64,000 nucleotides of DNA from Planctomycetota bacterium (GTDB lineage Bacteria > Planctomycetota > Phycisphaerae > Phycisphaerales > UBA1924), in assembly GCA_003696675.1 (NCBI GenBank), contig RFGH01000171.1, positions 1-64,000 on the forward strand, read 5' to 3'. Below are positions 20,710 through 28,841 of the stretch, in pieces (the first letter of the stretch is position 1; every line of letters begins with the position of its first letter). The notes under the pieces are model-generated. The model had not been told where the DNA came from and ran no database searches. It saw only the letters and a list, made by a program, of their open reading frames with translations. Made by a program: the position numbers and the translations under genes.

Positions 20710-20740
20710 ACCCGCCCGGTCACCGGGCGGGTGCTTTGTT
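20710..20740 (+). terminator. Rho-independent terminator
   Basis: ACCCGCCCGGTcACCGGGCGGGT then GCTTTGTTGTT. Confidence 0.75.
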
Positions 20741-20772
20741 GTTGCCGTGGTTATCTCCGTGGGTTCAGGAAC

Positions 20773-21231
20773 TCAGGACGCGGTGTACTGGCCGCGCGAG
20801 ACCTTCTTGAACCGCTTGTCCTTCAGCAGGGCCTGGTTGACCATGGTGCGGAAGTTGGCGGCCGTCGAGTGATAGCCGGCCGCACGCACCGCGTCCGCCG
20901 CGTCGGTCACGGACATCGTCCGACCCTGCAGCACCTGATACAGCGCGTCGGGCAGGGTCATGGCATTGCGGGTCCGGCCAGTCGGGGTCAGCCCGCCCGC
21001 CGCACCGCCCAGATCGGCGATCTGCGCATTGAGTTCCGCCAGCTCGGCCGCCAGCTTGTCACGCCGACGCACCAGCTTGTTCACCTCACGCTGACGACGA
21101 CGCAGCTCGAGCTGCAGCTCCGCGACCGACAGCGCCGACAGCGACGAGTTCGATTCTGACGCCGAACCCCGATTCGACGCCGTGCTCTTCCGTCCCCCCC
21201 GTTTCGCGGTCTTCTTTGTACGCTTCGCCAT
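20773..21231 (-). CDS. Basic coiled-coil plus winged-helix (HARE-HTH-like) DNA-binding protein
   Basis: MAKRTKKTAKRGGRKS basic N-terminus, coiled coil, LPDALYQVLQGRTMSVTDAADAVRAAGYHSTAANFRTMVNQALLKDKRFKKVSRGQYT. Confidence 0.65.
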   Translation of the reverse strand: MAKRTKKTAKRGGRKSTASNRGSASESNSSLSALSVAELQLELRRRQREVNKLVRRRDKLAAELAELNAQIADLGGAAGGLTPTGRTRNAMTLPDALYQVLQGRTMSVTDAADAVRAAGYHSTAANFRTMVNQALLKDKRFKKVSRGQYTAS

Positions 21232-21404
21232 GTTCTTCCTTTGATTCAATGAGTAGGTGCCGTGAAACGGTGCGGCCGATGCAATGAACACGCCGGCCCG
21301 AGATCACCGTCCATATCACATTAGTCACAAAGTCAATCCAAGGAAAATAAACCCAACGAATTCCTCCGTCACCGCCGGCGTGCCGCGCGGACTCGCGTTT
21401 CGAC

Positions 21405-22412
21405 CTACACGCCCGTGCCGCGGAAACCAAGCCGTTCGAGCAGCCCGTCGAACTCGTCCAGGCTGAAAAATGAAATGGTCAGCGTGCCCTTCTGCCCGCT
21501 CCGATCCGTCTTGATCGCGACCCGCGTGCCGAGGTGTTCGCTCAGACGCTTCTCCATGTCGTCCAACACGGCCCGTGCGCGTGTTTGGGTGATGTTTGCG
21601 ACGGAAGCACCCCGTGACGCCGGCGGATTTATATCGTTTGTGATATTCGAGAGTGGCGAATCCTGGCCGGCTTCGTCCGTGCCGGACAGGTGCCGCTCGA
21701 TCGCTCGGGCGCTCCAGCCCTCCTCGATCACCCGCTCGGCCAACGCGAGCCTGGCCGCTTCATCCTCGATGCCCGCCAGTGCCCGAGCCTGGGCATAGTT
21801 CAGACGCCCGTCGCTGAGCATCTCCAGGATCGCGTCTCCCATCTCAAGCAGCCGCAGATGGTTGGCGATGACCGCCCGGTCGATGCCCAGCCGCATGCCC
21901 AACTGCGCCTGCGTCAGTCCGTGGCGATCGATCAGCGCCTTGAACGCCCCCGCCCGTTCGACCGGGTTCAGATCGGCGCGCTGGAGGTTCTCGATCAACG
22001 CGAGTTCGGCGCTGGTCTGGTCGTCGACCGTCCGTACGATCGCGGGGATGTGCGTCAGCCCAGCCCGCTTGCTGGCCCGCAAACGACGCTCGCCCGCGAC
22101 CAGCTCATACCCGCCCTCAACCCGGCGCACCACCACGGGCTGCATCACGCCGTCGGCCTGGATCGAAGCCGCCAGCTCGGCCAACGCCACATCATCGAAG
22201 GTCCGACGGGGCTGGTGCGGGTTGGGGCGGATCGACTCGACCGGGGCCTCGATCAGTTCGGGTCCGCTCGAAGTATGAGGTTTGTTCGTATTTTGTATGG
22301 AATCTGCCGGCGTCGGCACTTCGACCCGGGTCGCCCCACTCCCACCAACCAGCGAACTCAGCCCACGCCCGAGCCGGGCGGGACGCTTCGTGGACGAGGA
22401 ACCGTTCGTCAT
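21405..22412 (-). CDS. parB: Chromosome partitioning protein ParB
   Basis: RLGRGLSSLVG N-terminus; PNPHQPRRTFDDVALAELAASIQADGVMQPVVVR, YELVAGERRLRASKRAGLTHIPAIVR, ENLQRADLNPVERAGAF, HTH GLTQAQLGMRLGIDRAVIANHLRLL. Confidence 0.95.
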   Translation of the reverse strand: MTNGSSSTKRPARLGRGLSSLVGGSGATRVEVPTPADSIQNTNKPHTSSGPELIEAPVESIRPNPHQPRRTFDDVALAELAASIQADGVMQPVVVRRVEGGYELVAGERRLRASKRAGLTHIPAIVRTVDDQTSAELALIENLQRADLNPVERAGAFKALIDRHGLTQAQLGMRLGIDRAVIANHLRLLEMGDAILEMLSDGRLNYAQARALAGIEDEAARLALAERVIEEGWSARAIERHLSGTDEAGQDSPLSNITNDINPPASRGASVANITQTRARAVLDDMEKRLSEHLGTRVAIKTDRSGQKGTLTISFFSLDEFDGLLERLGFRGTGV

Positions 22413-22454
22413 GAGTGACTCCCTTCTCTCCCAGCATAGCGGCGATGCGCTGAT

Positions 22455-22470
22455 TGTTCCGCGCGGAACA
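22455..22470. promoter_or_regulatory. Candidate parS site 1 (TGTTCCGCGCGGAACA)
   Basis: Perfect 16-bp palindrome about 43 bp upstream of the parB start; 12/16 match to parS consensus TGTTTCACGTGAAACA. Confidence 0.7.
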
Positions 22471-22539
22471 CTCCGCCCGTCGCTCAGATGCTGATCGGGC
22501 ATCTGAGGATTTGCCATCTCTTCCTCTCTATGCTCCGCC

Positions 22540-23007
22540 ATGCACCAACCGATCGAGACCATCGCTCGCGGGCTCGCCCGCTCCGGCTCCCGCGTGCTCC
22601 TCTGCAAGAACATCAAGCACGGATACCACTACCTGCCCGGCGGGCACATCGAGTTCGGCGAGCCCGCCCGCACGGCCCTCGCCCGCGAGATCCAGGAAGA
22701 GACCGGACTCGATTGCACCGTGGGCCCCCTGCTGCTCACCGAAGAACAGATCTTCACCCAGAACGGCAAGAAGCGGCACGAGATCACTCTGATCTTCGCC
22801 ATCGAGCAGATCGGCTCGACCACCGTCATGCCCGATCCGATGCCCAGCGCGGAGGACCACATCGAGTTTGTCTGGGTCGACTTGGCCGCCATCCCGGACA
22901 CCGTGCTCTACCCCGACTCCACCCGCGCCTGGCTCGCCAGCGGCGGGGGGGTCGAGCCGGGCGAGGGGCCTTTCGCGTCCGCGGCACCGGCGGGAAACAG
23001 GCATTAG
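22540..23007 (+). CDS. NUDIX hydrolase
   Basis: Nudix box GHIEFGEPARTALAREIQEETGL. Confidence 0.9.
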   Translation: MHQPIETIARGLARSGSRVLLCKNIKHGYHYLPGGHIEFGEPARTALAREIQEETGLDCTVGPLLLTEEQIFTQNGKKRHEITLIFAIEQIGSTTVMPDPMPSAEDHIEFVWVDLAAIPDTVLYPDSTRAWLASGGGVEPGEGPFASAAPAGNRH

Positions 23008-23026
23008 CCATTAGCCATCCCGGCGA

Positions 23027-23042
23027 TGTTCCGCGCGGAACA
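23027..23042. promoter_or_regulatory. Candidate parS site 2 (TGTTCCGCGCGGAACA)
   Basis: Perfect copy of the same palindrome, intergenic. Confidence 0.7.
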
Positions 23043-23132
23043 ATCCGGGTGATCTCTGATCCCTGTGGCAAGTCCCGGTTTCCTTCCCCTTCCCCCTCAA
23101 CCCCCCTTCCGTTTGTGCCGATCGGGTCATCC

Positions 23133-23966
23133 GTGACGGATACGCCGCGCGATCCTGATCCGTACCGCATCCTCGACGAGCTGGACAGCCTCCAGCGGTC
23201 GCTGTCCGGTGCGCAGCGTCAGATCGACCGTTCCGAGCAACTCGAGACTCTCGGCACGCTGGCGGGCATGATCGCCCACGAGGTCCGCAACATTGCGTCC
23301 AAGATCGTGGGTGCGGCCCAGCTCGCCGACCGGAACGCCGGTGACCCCGTCCGCGTCCGCGAGTTGAGCGAGCGGATCGTCCGCCTCGGGCTGCACGCCG
23401 GTCGGGTGGCCGAGACCATCCTGGCGGCGGCCGACGAACCGATCCCGGGTGACTGCCTGCTGATCGAGGTCCATCGGCGGGCGATGGACGCCCTGCCCAG
23501 CGAGGCCCGGGCCCGGTTCGACGACGCGGGGCTGCCCGCCGACCTGCGGGCGGCGATCGATCCCGACGCCCTGGAGCGGGTGCTCGTCAACCTGTACCTC
23601 AACGCCTGGCGGGCGGTGGGGGGCTCCGGCGGCGCTGGGCGGGTCACCGTCTCGGCCAAACCCCCCCGCTGCCGCAGCGAGCACGGGTGCCCGCGGTCGG
23701 CGTGTTCCGCGCGGAACATCCAGTTCTCCGTCCGCGACGACGGCCCCGGCATCCATCCTGAGATCGCCGAGACTGTGTTCCAGCCCTGGCGACGCGGCGA
23801 CAGCGAGACCCGGCACGGCGGGCACGGGCTTGGGCTGGCGTTGTGCCGCCATCTCATCGAGGCGGCGGGCGGTTCGATCCGCTTTGCACCTACCGCCGGA
23901 CAGGGCGCCGAGGTCATCGTCGAGATCCCCGCCTTCGGCCCGCCCGCACACGCCCGCGTGGCCTGA
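23133..23966 (+). CDS. Soluble sensor histidine kinase
   Basis: MIAHEVRNIASKIVGAAQLA H-box; LVNLYLNAWRAV N-box; VRDDGPGIHPEI; GGHGLGLALCRHLIEAAGGSI; GTG start. Confidence 0.85.
   Translation: MTDTPRDPDPYRILDELDSLQRSLSGAQRQIDRSEQLETLGTLAGMIAHEVRNIASKIVGAAQLADRNAGDPVRVRELSERIVRLGLHAGRVAETILAAADEPIPGDCLLIEVHRRAMDALPSEARARFDDAGLPADLRAAIDPDALERVLVNLYLNAWRAVGGSGGAGRVTVSAKPPRCRSEHGCPRSACSARNIQFSVRDDGPGIHPEIAETVFQPWRRGDSETRHGGHGLGLALCRHLIEAAGGSIRFAPTAGQGAEVIVEIPAFGPPAHARVA
23703..23718. promoter_or_regulatory. Candidate parS site 3 (TGTTCCGCGCGGAACA), inside the histidine kinase CDS
   Basis: Perfect copy, read through as C-S-A-R-N-I. Confidence 0.7.
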
Positions 23967-24001
23967 TCCACGACATGCCCCCCACCCCCATCTACGCCAA
24001 A

Positions 24002-24025
24002 GAGCCGCGGGTTTCAGCCCGCGCG
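24002..24025. repeat. REP-like palindromic unit (copy 3) GAGCCGCGGGTTTCAGCCCGCGCG
   Basis: Hairpin core shared with copies at 11430 and 19893. Confidence 0.5.
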
Positions 24026-24055
24026 TTGTCCCTCGTTCCGGGCACCCCAAGCGGA

Positions 24056-24071
24056 TGTTCCGCGCGGAACA
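24056..24071. promoter_or_regulatory. Candidate parS site 4 (TGTTCCGCGCGGAACA)
   Basis: Perfect copy of the palindrome, intergenic. Confidence 0.7.
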
Positions 24072-24105
24072 ACAGCGGTGGGGGAGGGGCGGCGGGGGCT
24101 TCGGC

Positions 24106-25188
24106 TTAGTTCGGCTCGACCGGCACGACCTCGTTGGGGTCGAAGACCACACCCACGGGCTCGCCGGGCTCTGGATGGATTGTGCTGGACGGGCCGAAGG
24201 GATTGAGCTCGGCGATCTTGATCGGAGGGCAGCCTTTCACCTCGACCAGGTGCTGGGCGGTCTCGCCGAGGTATGTCGTCTCGAGCAGGCGGCCGGTAAG
24301 GGCTCCGGGCTCGCCGGAGGGGACCAGACGGGTGGCCTCGGGTCGGACAGAGACGAGGATCTGTTCGGTTTTTGTGTGGTATTCCGGGGCGATCTTGGCT
24401 GCGAAGGAGCCCGCTTCGACCGTGAGCGTGCCCGGCTCGGCGAGCCTGGCGTGGATCAGGTTGGTCTCGCCCAGGAACTCGGCGACGAACTTCGACCGCG
24501 GCGCCCGGTACAGCTCGCGCGGCGATCCGAGCTGCACCACCTTGCCGTCGCGCAGCAGCGCGACGCGGTCGGCCATGCTCAGCGCTTCCTTCTGGTCGTG
24601 CGTGACATACACCGTCGTGATGCCGGACGACTTGCAGATCCGCCGGATCTCGTGACGCAGGTCGTTGCGCAGCTTGGCGTCCAGGTTCGACAGCGGCTCG
24701 TCGAGCAGCAGCACGTCGGGCTTGATGACCATGGCGCGGGCGAGCGCCACGCGCTGCTGCTGCCCGCCGGAAAGCTGCGTGGGCTTGCGCTCGGCGTACT
24801 TGTCCATCTGCACCGCCGCAAGCGCTTCGCGGACCATCTGCGCCTGCTTTTCCCCGGTGATTTTGCGGACATTGAGCCCGAACGCGACATTCTGCGCCAC
24901 GGTCATGTGCGGCCAGAGGGCGTAGGACTGGAACACCATGCCCGTGTTCCGCTTGTTCGGCGGCGCGTGGGTCACGTCCTTGCCGTTGAAAGCGATGCAC
25001 CCCTCGGTCGGGTCGATGAACCCCGCGATCATGCGGAGCAGAGTGGTCTTGCCGCAGCCCGAGGGCCCCAGCAGGAAGAACAGTTCGCCCGGCTCGATGG
25101 TCAGGTCGATGCCGTCCACGGCCCGTGCCGCGGCCTGCCCGACGCCGAAGACCTTGACGAGTTGGCTGATCTCAATCCGGGTGCCCAT
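24106..25188 (-). CDS. ABC transporter ATP-binding protein (MalK/PotA/UgpC-type with TOBE-like C-terminus)
   Basis: Walker A LLGPSGCGKTTLLRMIAG, signature LSGGQQQRVALARAM, Walker B DVLLLDEPLSNLDAKLR. Confidence 0.93.
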   Translation of the reverse strand: MGTRIEISQLVKVFGVGQAAARAVDGIDLTIEPGELFFLLGPSGCGKTTLLRMIAGFIDPTEGCIAFNGKDVTHAPPNKRNTGMVFQSYALWPHMTVAQNVAFGLNVRKITGEKQAQMVREALAAVQMDKYAERKPTQLSGGQQQRVALARAMVIKPDVLLLDEPLSNLDAKLRNDLRHEIRRICKSSGITTVYVTHDQKEALSMADRVALLRDGKVVQLGSPRELYRAPRSKFVAEFLGETNLIHARLAEPGTLTVEAGSFAAKIAPEYHTKTEQILVSVRPEATRLVPSGEPGALTGRLLETTYLGETAQHLVEVKGCPPIKIAELNPFGPSSTIHPEPGEPVGVVFDPNEVVPVEPN

Positions 25189-25496
25189 GGGCGGGCATGA
25201 TAAGCCGGGCGTCGTGGTGGGGGTACGGCTGGGCATGTTCAGATACTGCCCCTGTCACAGGGACCGATCGGAGACCGCACGAATCTGATCAATGTCTGGT
25301 ATGCCGGCGCCAATAGGAGTGGAACTGAGAGCGATCCCGGCTGAATGACGCGGGGTGTTCGTCGAAGGCGCCAGCACCGTGGTGCTGCTCCGGTCGACAG
25401 CGCGGGTGGTCTTTGCATCGATGCTGTCGCTGCTGCAGGCTGAATCTCATCCCGTGAGGGGCGGGCATCTCGCGGTGCCGGGGCCTGCTGACACGC

Positions 25497-26573
25497 TCAG
25501 GCCGACTCGGTCCAGACCCTCTCCTCGATCCCGCACTGCTCGCACGATCGAAAGAACTTGGGCCCTTCCTTGCGGATGCGAACCACCTTGCCGCGATGCC
25601 CTTCTGCGCCGCATGCCGTGCAGTCCGTCGGCATCGGTGTATTTGTGCCGCATTTCAGGCACTTCCAATAGTACCCGTACCTGCCCCATTGGGCGGAGAG
25701 GTCTGCGCTGCCGCAGCCCTTGCAAGCGGGCCCTTCGGCCGGCGTCGCGGTCGGCTTGGGCTTGGGTGCGGCTTGGGGGGCCACCGGTCTGTCTGACACG
25801 GAGGCAGGGATCGGAGCCGCCACGCAGGCCTTCGGCTCGTGGCGCGAGGCGAGAAAGTTGGCAACCGCCGAAACTTCTTCGGCCTTCATCGACCACATGC
25901 CGTACTTGCCCCTCGACTCGCCCATCAGTGCGCCCGCGGCCTTGTGCTTTTCGAGTTCTTCGCGGATCTTCAGCGGGACGAGGTCGGCCTTGCTGACAAA
26001 GGTACGGAACGGTTCGGTCGGCTCTGTCCAACCGTTCACCCGCGTGATCTTTCCGCAAACCGAGATCGCGACGATGAGCTGGATCGGCATGTTGCCGAAG
26101 CCGCGCTGGTCTGTGCCGGTCATGAGTTTGGAGAGCGTCCGCAGGCCGGCGGAGACCTTGCCGAGTAGCTCTTCACGGTGCCGCTGGAGAATCGCCCGCA
26201 AGAAGTCTGCTTGGCGGCGTGCCTGCTGGATCGGGGACGCAAATCCTTCATGCCGGCCGCGGTACCGGCGGGTCCACTCGTCGCCGCCCGCCCCGTCATC
26301 GCGCACTCTGACTTCATCGGTGACGGATTTGCTTTCGACGATGAACGCACCCCAGCGGTGAAGAACGAGATGGTCGATCTGACAGACACCGGACCGACCG
26401 TCGTGCTCGGGTTGGTCCGGGTCGACCAGGCGCAGGTCATTGAGCACGAAGACCCCTGCATCGGACGCGAAGTCCCGGTGCAGGTAGAAGGCCATCTGCC
26501 GCTCGGCCTCGGCCCCCGCGCGGAACCGTGGATCCGTGGACTCCGCGTGTGTTTCGGCGTGCTTCACGATCAT
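25497..26573 (-). CDS. NERD (nuclease-related) domain protein with C-terminal zinc-ribbon modules
   Basis: GAEAERQMAFYLHRDF...VFVLNDLRL...QIDHLVLHRWGAFIVESKS; C-terminal CxxCG...CLKCG...CTACG...CEQCG. Confidence 0.8.
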   Translation of the reverse strand: MIVKHAETHAESTDPRFRAGAEAERQMAFYLHRDFASDAGVFVLNDLRLVDPDQPEHDGRSGVCQIDHLVLHRWGAFIVESKSVTDEVRVRDDGAGGDEWTRRYRGRHEGFASPIQQARRQADFLRAILQRHREELLGKVSAGLRTLSKLMTGTDQRGFGNMPIQLIVAISVCGKITRVNGWTEPTEPFRTFVSKADLVPLKIREELEKHKAAGALMGESRGKYGMWSMKAEEVSAVANFLASRHEPKACVAAPIPASVSDRPVAPQAAPKPKPTATPAEGPACKGCGSADLSAQWGRYGYYWKCLKCGTNTPMPTDCTACGAEGHRGKVVRIRKEGPKFFRSCEQCGIEERVWTESA

Positions 26574-26702
26574 GCCTCTCCCCTGTTCTCCGACTTGGCA
26601 GCCGCGTGTTCGCGTACATTATCACAAGTTTTCACAATCTGAAAACACTGTCGATGATGCCGGGCTGCTGCCACTCGGAGTGCCGACACCCGGTTACGAA
26701 AA

Positions 26703-26722
26703 AACCCCGCTCCCGCGGGGTT
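26703..26722 (-). terminator. Rho-independent terminator for the 26752..27642 gene
   Basis: AACCCCGC-tccc-GCGGGGTT with a poly-T tract on the minus strand. Confidence 0.75.
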
Positions 26723-26751
26723 GGGTGATCGGTGCCAGACCGTTCATTCGC

Positions 26752-27642
26752 TCAGCGCCGACGGCGTGCGGCCAGCAGGCCGCCCAGGCCCAGCGGGGCC
26801 ATCGAGCCCGGGGCAGGGATGGCGCCCGCGAAGGTGTTCAGACGAACCTCGGCGTTCATCGCCGAGACGCTGTCGACGATCACGGTGCCGTTGATGCCGC
26901 CGCCCAGCAGGGCCAGGTCGGCATCGACAGCCAGGATCGAGCCGTTGAAGTTGTTGTTGACCGTCAGGCTCGTGGTGTTCAGGAAGTTCCAGATGATCCG
27001 GGACGAGTTGGCCTGGTTCAGCCCGCCGACGAAGTTCGGCGGCGCGGCGAAACTGGCGGTCCCGCCCGAGTCGGACGCGTCGAAGTTGATCACCACGATG
27101 TCGGCTGCACCCAGGTTCAGGTTCAGCTGGCCAAGCCCGGCGATGGTCGCCTGGGTCATGGCGTAGACGGCCACCTGCTCGGAGCCGATGGTGGTGGTCG
27201 CGGCGTTCATGTTGCCGGCGCCGTCCACGGTGCCGGTGGCGCTCAGCGAGCCCAGGTACGCGGACAGCGCGGCCGCTTCGGCAAAGGCGTCGGCGACTAT
27301 GTTCGACACGCCGGGCTGATAGTACGACGAGCCGCCGCCGTTCAGATTGGCGACGCCGAAGATGTTGCCGGCGTACGCCAGGTTGCCGCCGTTGTTCACC
27401 TGCACGCTGGTGCCCGCGGCGATGTCGCCGCCCACGGCCAGCCCGATGCCGTTGGGGTTGGTCACGGTCTGGACGGCATAGTTAGAGGTGCCGGTGATAT
27501 GACCGCCGATCAGTGCGGAGCCGTCGACCTCGCTGGTGATGGTCAGGTTCTGGCGGACGATCAGGTTCCAGTCGAACAGGTCGGCGCGGGCGGCCGAACC
27601 GGCGCAGGCGGCGGCAACCAAGACGATCGCTATGCGTTGCAT
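26752..27642 (-). CDS. Choice-of-anchor A family protein with PEP-CTERM-like C-terminus
   Basis: DWNLIVRQNLTITSEVDGSALIGGHITG...; VVINFDASDSGG; IIWNFLNTTSLTVNNNFNGSILAVDADLALLGGGINGTVIV; IPAPGSMAPLGLGGLLAARRRR. Confidence 0.85.
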   Translation of the reverse strand: MQRIAIVLVAAACAGSAARADLFDWNLIVRQNLTITSEVDGSALIGGHITGTSNYAVQTVTNPNGIGLAVGGDIAAGTSVQVNNGGNLAYAGNIFGVANLNGGGSSYYQPGVSNIVADAFAEAAALSAYLGSLSATGTVDGAGNMNAATTTIGSEQVAVYAMTQATIAGLGQLNLNLGAADIVVINFDASDSGGTASFAAPPNFVGGLNQANSSRIIWNFLNTTSLTVNNNFNGSILAVDADLALLGGGINGTVIVDSVSAMNAEVRLNTFAGAIPAPGSMAPLGLGGLLAARRRR

Positions 27643-27846
27643 GGATCTCTCTCTTTCGGTATGCCCCGGGGTTCTCCAAGTCCCGAGTCCGTCAGACAAG
27701 TGGCGGGATCAAGATTACGCCCGAAAGGGAAAAAGCCCCGGTTCTTTGGGATCTCACGCCCCGAATCGGCGTCGTGGGGGTTGGTCTGACGCGGTGGGGC
27801 AATCCCGGCGGTGCTATCGGGCGATCGGCGGTGTTAGACTCGCGGC

Positions 27847-28236
27847 GTGTCGACGCGACCCGGCAGCACGGATCAGGCGCGGGCGGCCGCTCTCGAGCGG
27901 CTGCGGGGCTATCGCGTGCGTGCGGACCGGGGGCGTGGCGTCGGACCGGAGATCGAGGCGTTTGTCCGATCGCTGAAGAGGATCAGCGCGCAGGCGTCCC
28001 GGGCGTCGGAGGCGTGGGAGACGGCCGCGCCTGACGGGGTTCGGGCCACGACGAGCGTGGTGGATCTCAAGGGGGGCACGCTGATCGTTCGTGTTCGTTC
28101 GGCGGCCGACCGTCACCGGGCGGATCGCTGGGTGCGGGGCGGCGGGCTAGGCGAGCTGCGTGCGTTGGCGCGGGCGCCGATCACGCAGGTGCGGTTCGAG
28201 CTGGACGGGTCAGCGGGGACAAACCGGCCGCGATGA
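27847..28236 (+). CDS. DUF721/DciA-like protein
   Basis: W..AAP.GV...T.VVDLKGGTLIVRVRSAADRHRADRWVRG...ITQVRFEL resembles the DUF721 layout. Confidence 0.55.
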   Translation: MSTRPGSTDQARAAALERLRGYRVRADRGRGVGPEIEAFVRSLKRISAQASRASEAWETAAPDGVRATTSVVDLKGGTLIVRVRSAADRHRADRWVRGGGLGELRALARAPITQVRFELDGSAGTNRPR

Positions 28237-28345
28237 CGGCCATATGTGGCCAGATTCGACCCTTTTTTGGGGGTAGAGGCTTGGGTTGCACCCGCCGGAA
28301 AATTTTCCCTTTGACACGGGCTTCAAAATCGGCGATGCTGCCGCC

Positions 28346-28535
28346 GCCGGCGTCGTGGTCGGCGACAACCTTGGGGTCCGCCGAGGAATCGGTCGCCCGA
28401 TGCCGCCTTCGGGCGGTGCGGAGCAGTGAACGATTCCGAGGTTTCGCGTGTGGGGGTTGCCGGCCGTCCTCCTGGGCCGGTATCCAGAGCACGCAATGAG
28501 CGGCGTCTTCTCGTGGGAGACGCCGCTCTTCTTTT
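28346..28535 (+). ncRNA. Candidate structured small RNA with sigma70-like promoter and intrinsic terminator
   Basis: TTGACA(28311)-17 nt-GATGCT; nested stems CAACC/GGTTG, GGAATCG/CGATTCC, CCGCC-UUCG-GGCGG; CCGGCC/GGCCGG hairpin; terminator GAGCGGCGTCT...AGACGCCGCTC-TTCTTTT. Confidence 0.45.
28498..28534 (+). terminator. Rho-independent terminator
   Basis: GAGCGGCGTCT-loop-AGACGCCGCTC then TTCTTTT. Confidence 0.8.
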
Positions 28536-28841
28536 GCCCGGCTCCCCTGCCCCGGCTTGCTTCTGATACCGGCATCCATTGCGTGCGGTTGCGGGCGTTT
28601 GATTCTTCATATGGATAAGTTGGGAGCCGCTCCGGGTGCGATGGCGGGGCGGGCGATTGTTATCCGACGCCTAGGGCCGGATGATGCGGGTCCCATATCC
28701 CTAAGTCGGTCTATTTCATGTATTTACGCCTTGGCGTCCGGCGGTGGTGGGGTATGTTTCAGCGGGCCTGTCGCCGCTGGCGAGGGGTCGGAAGAAGCCA
28801 AGAAAAAACGCGACCCGCACGACGCGGGGGGAGAGAGCATC

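Noticed and set aside
28233-28499. 88-aa ORF overlapping the candidate ncRNA
   Set aside because: No family resemblance; region better explained by stem structure, promoter and terminator.
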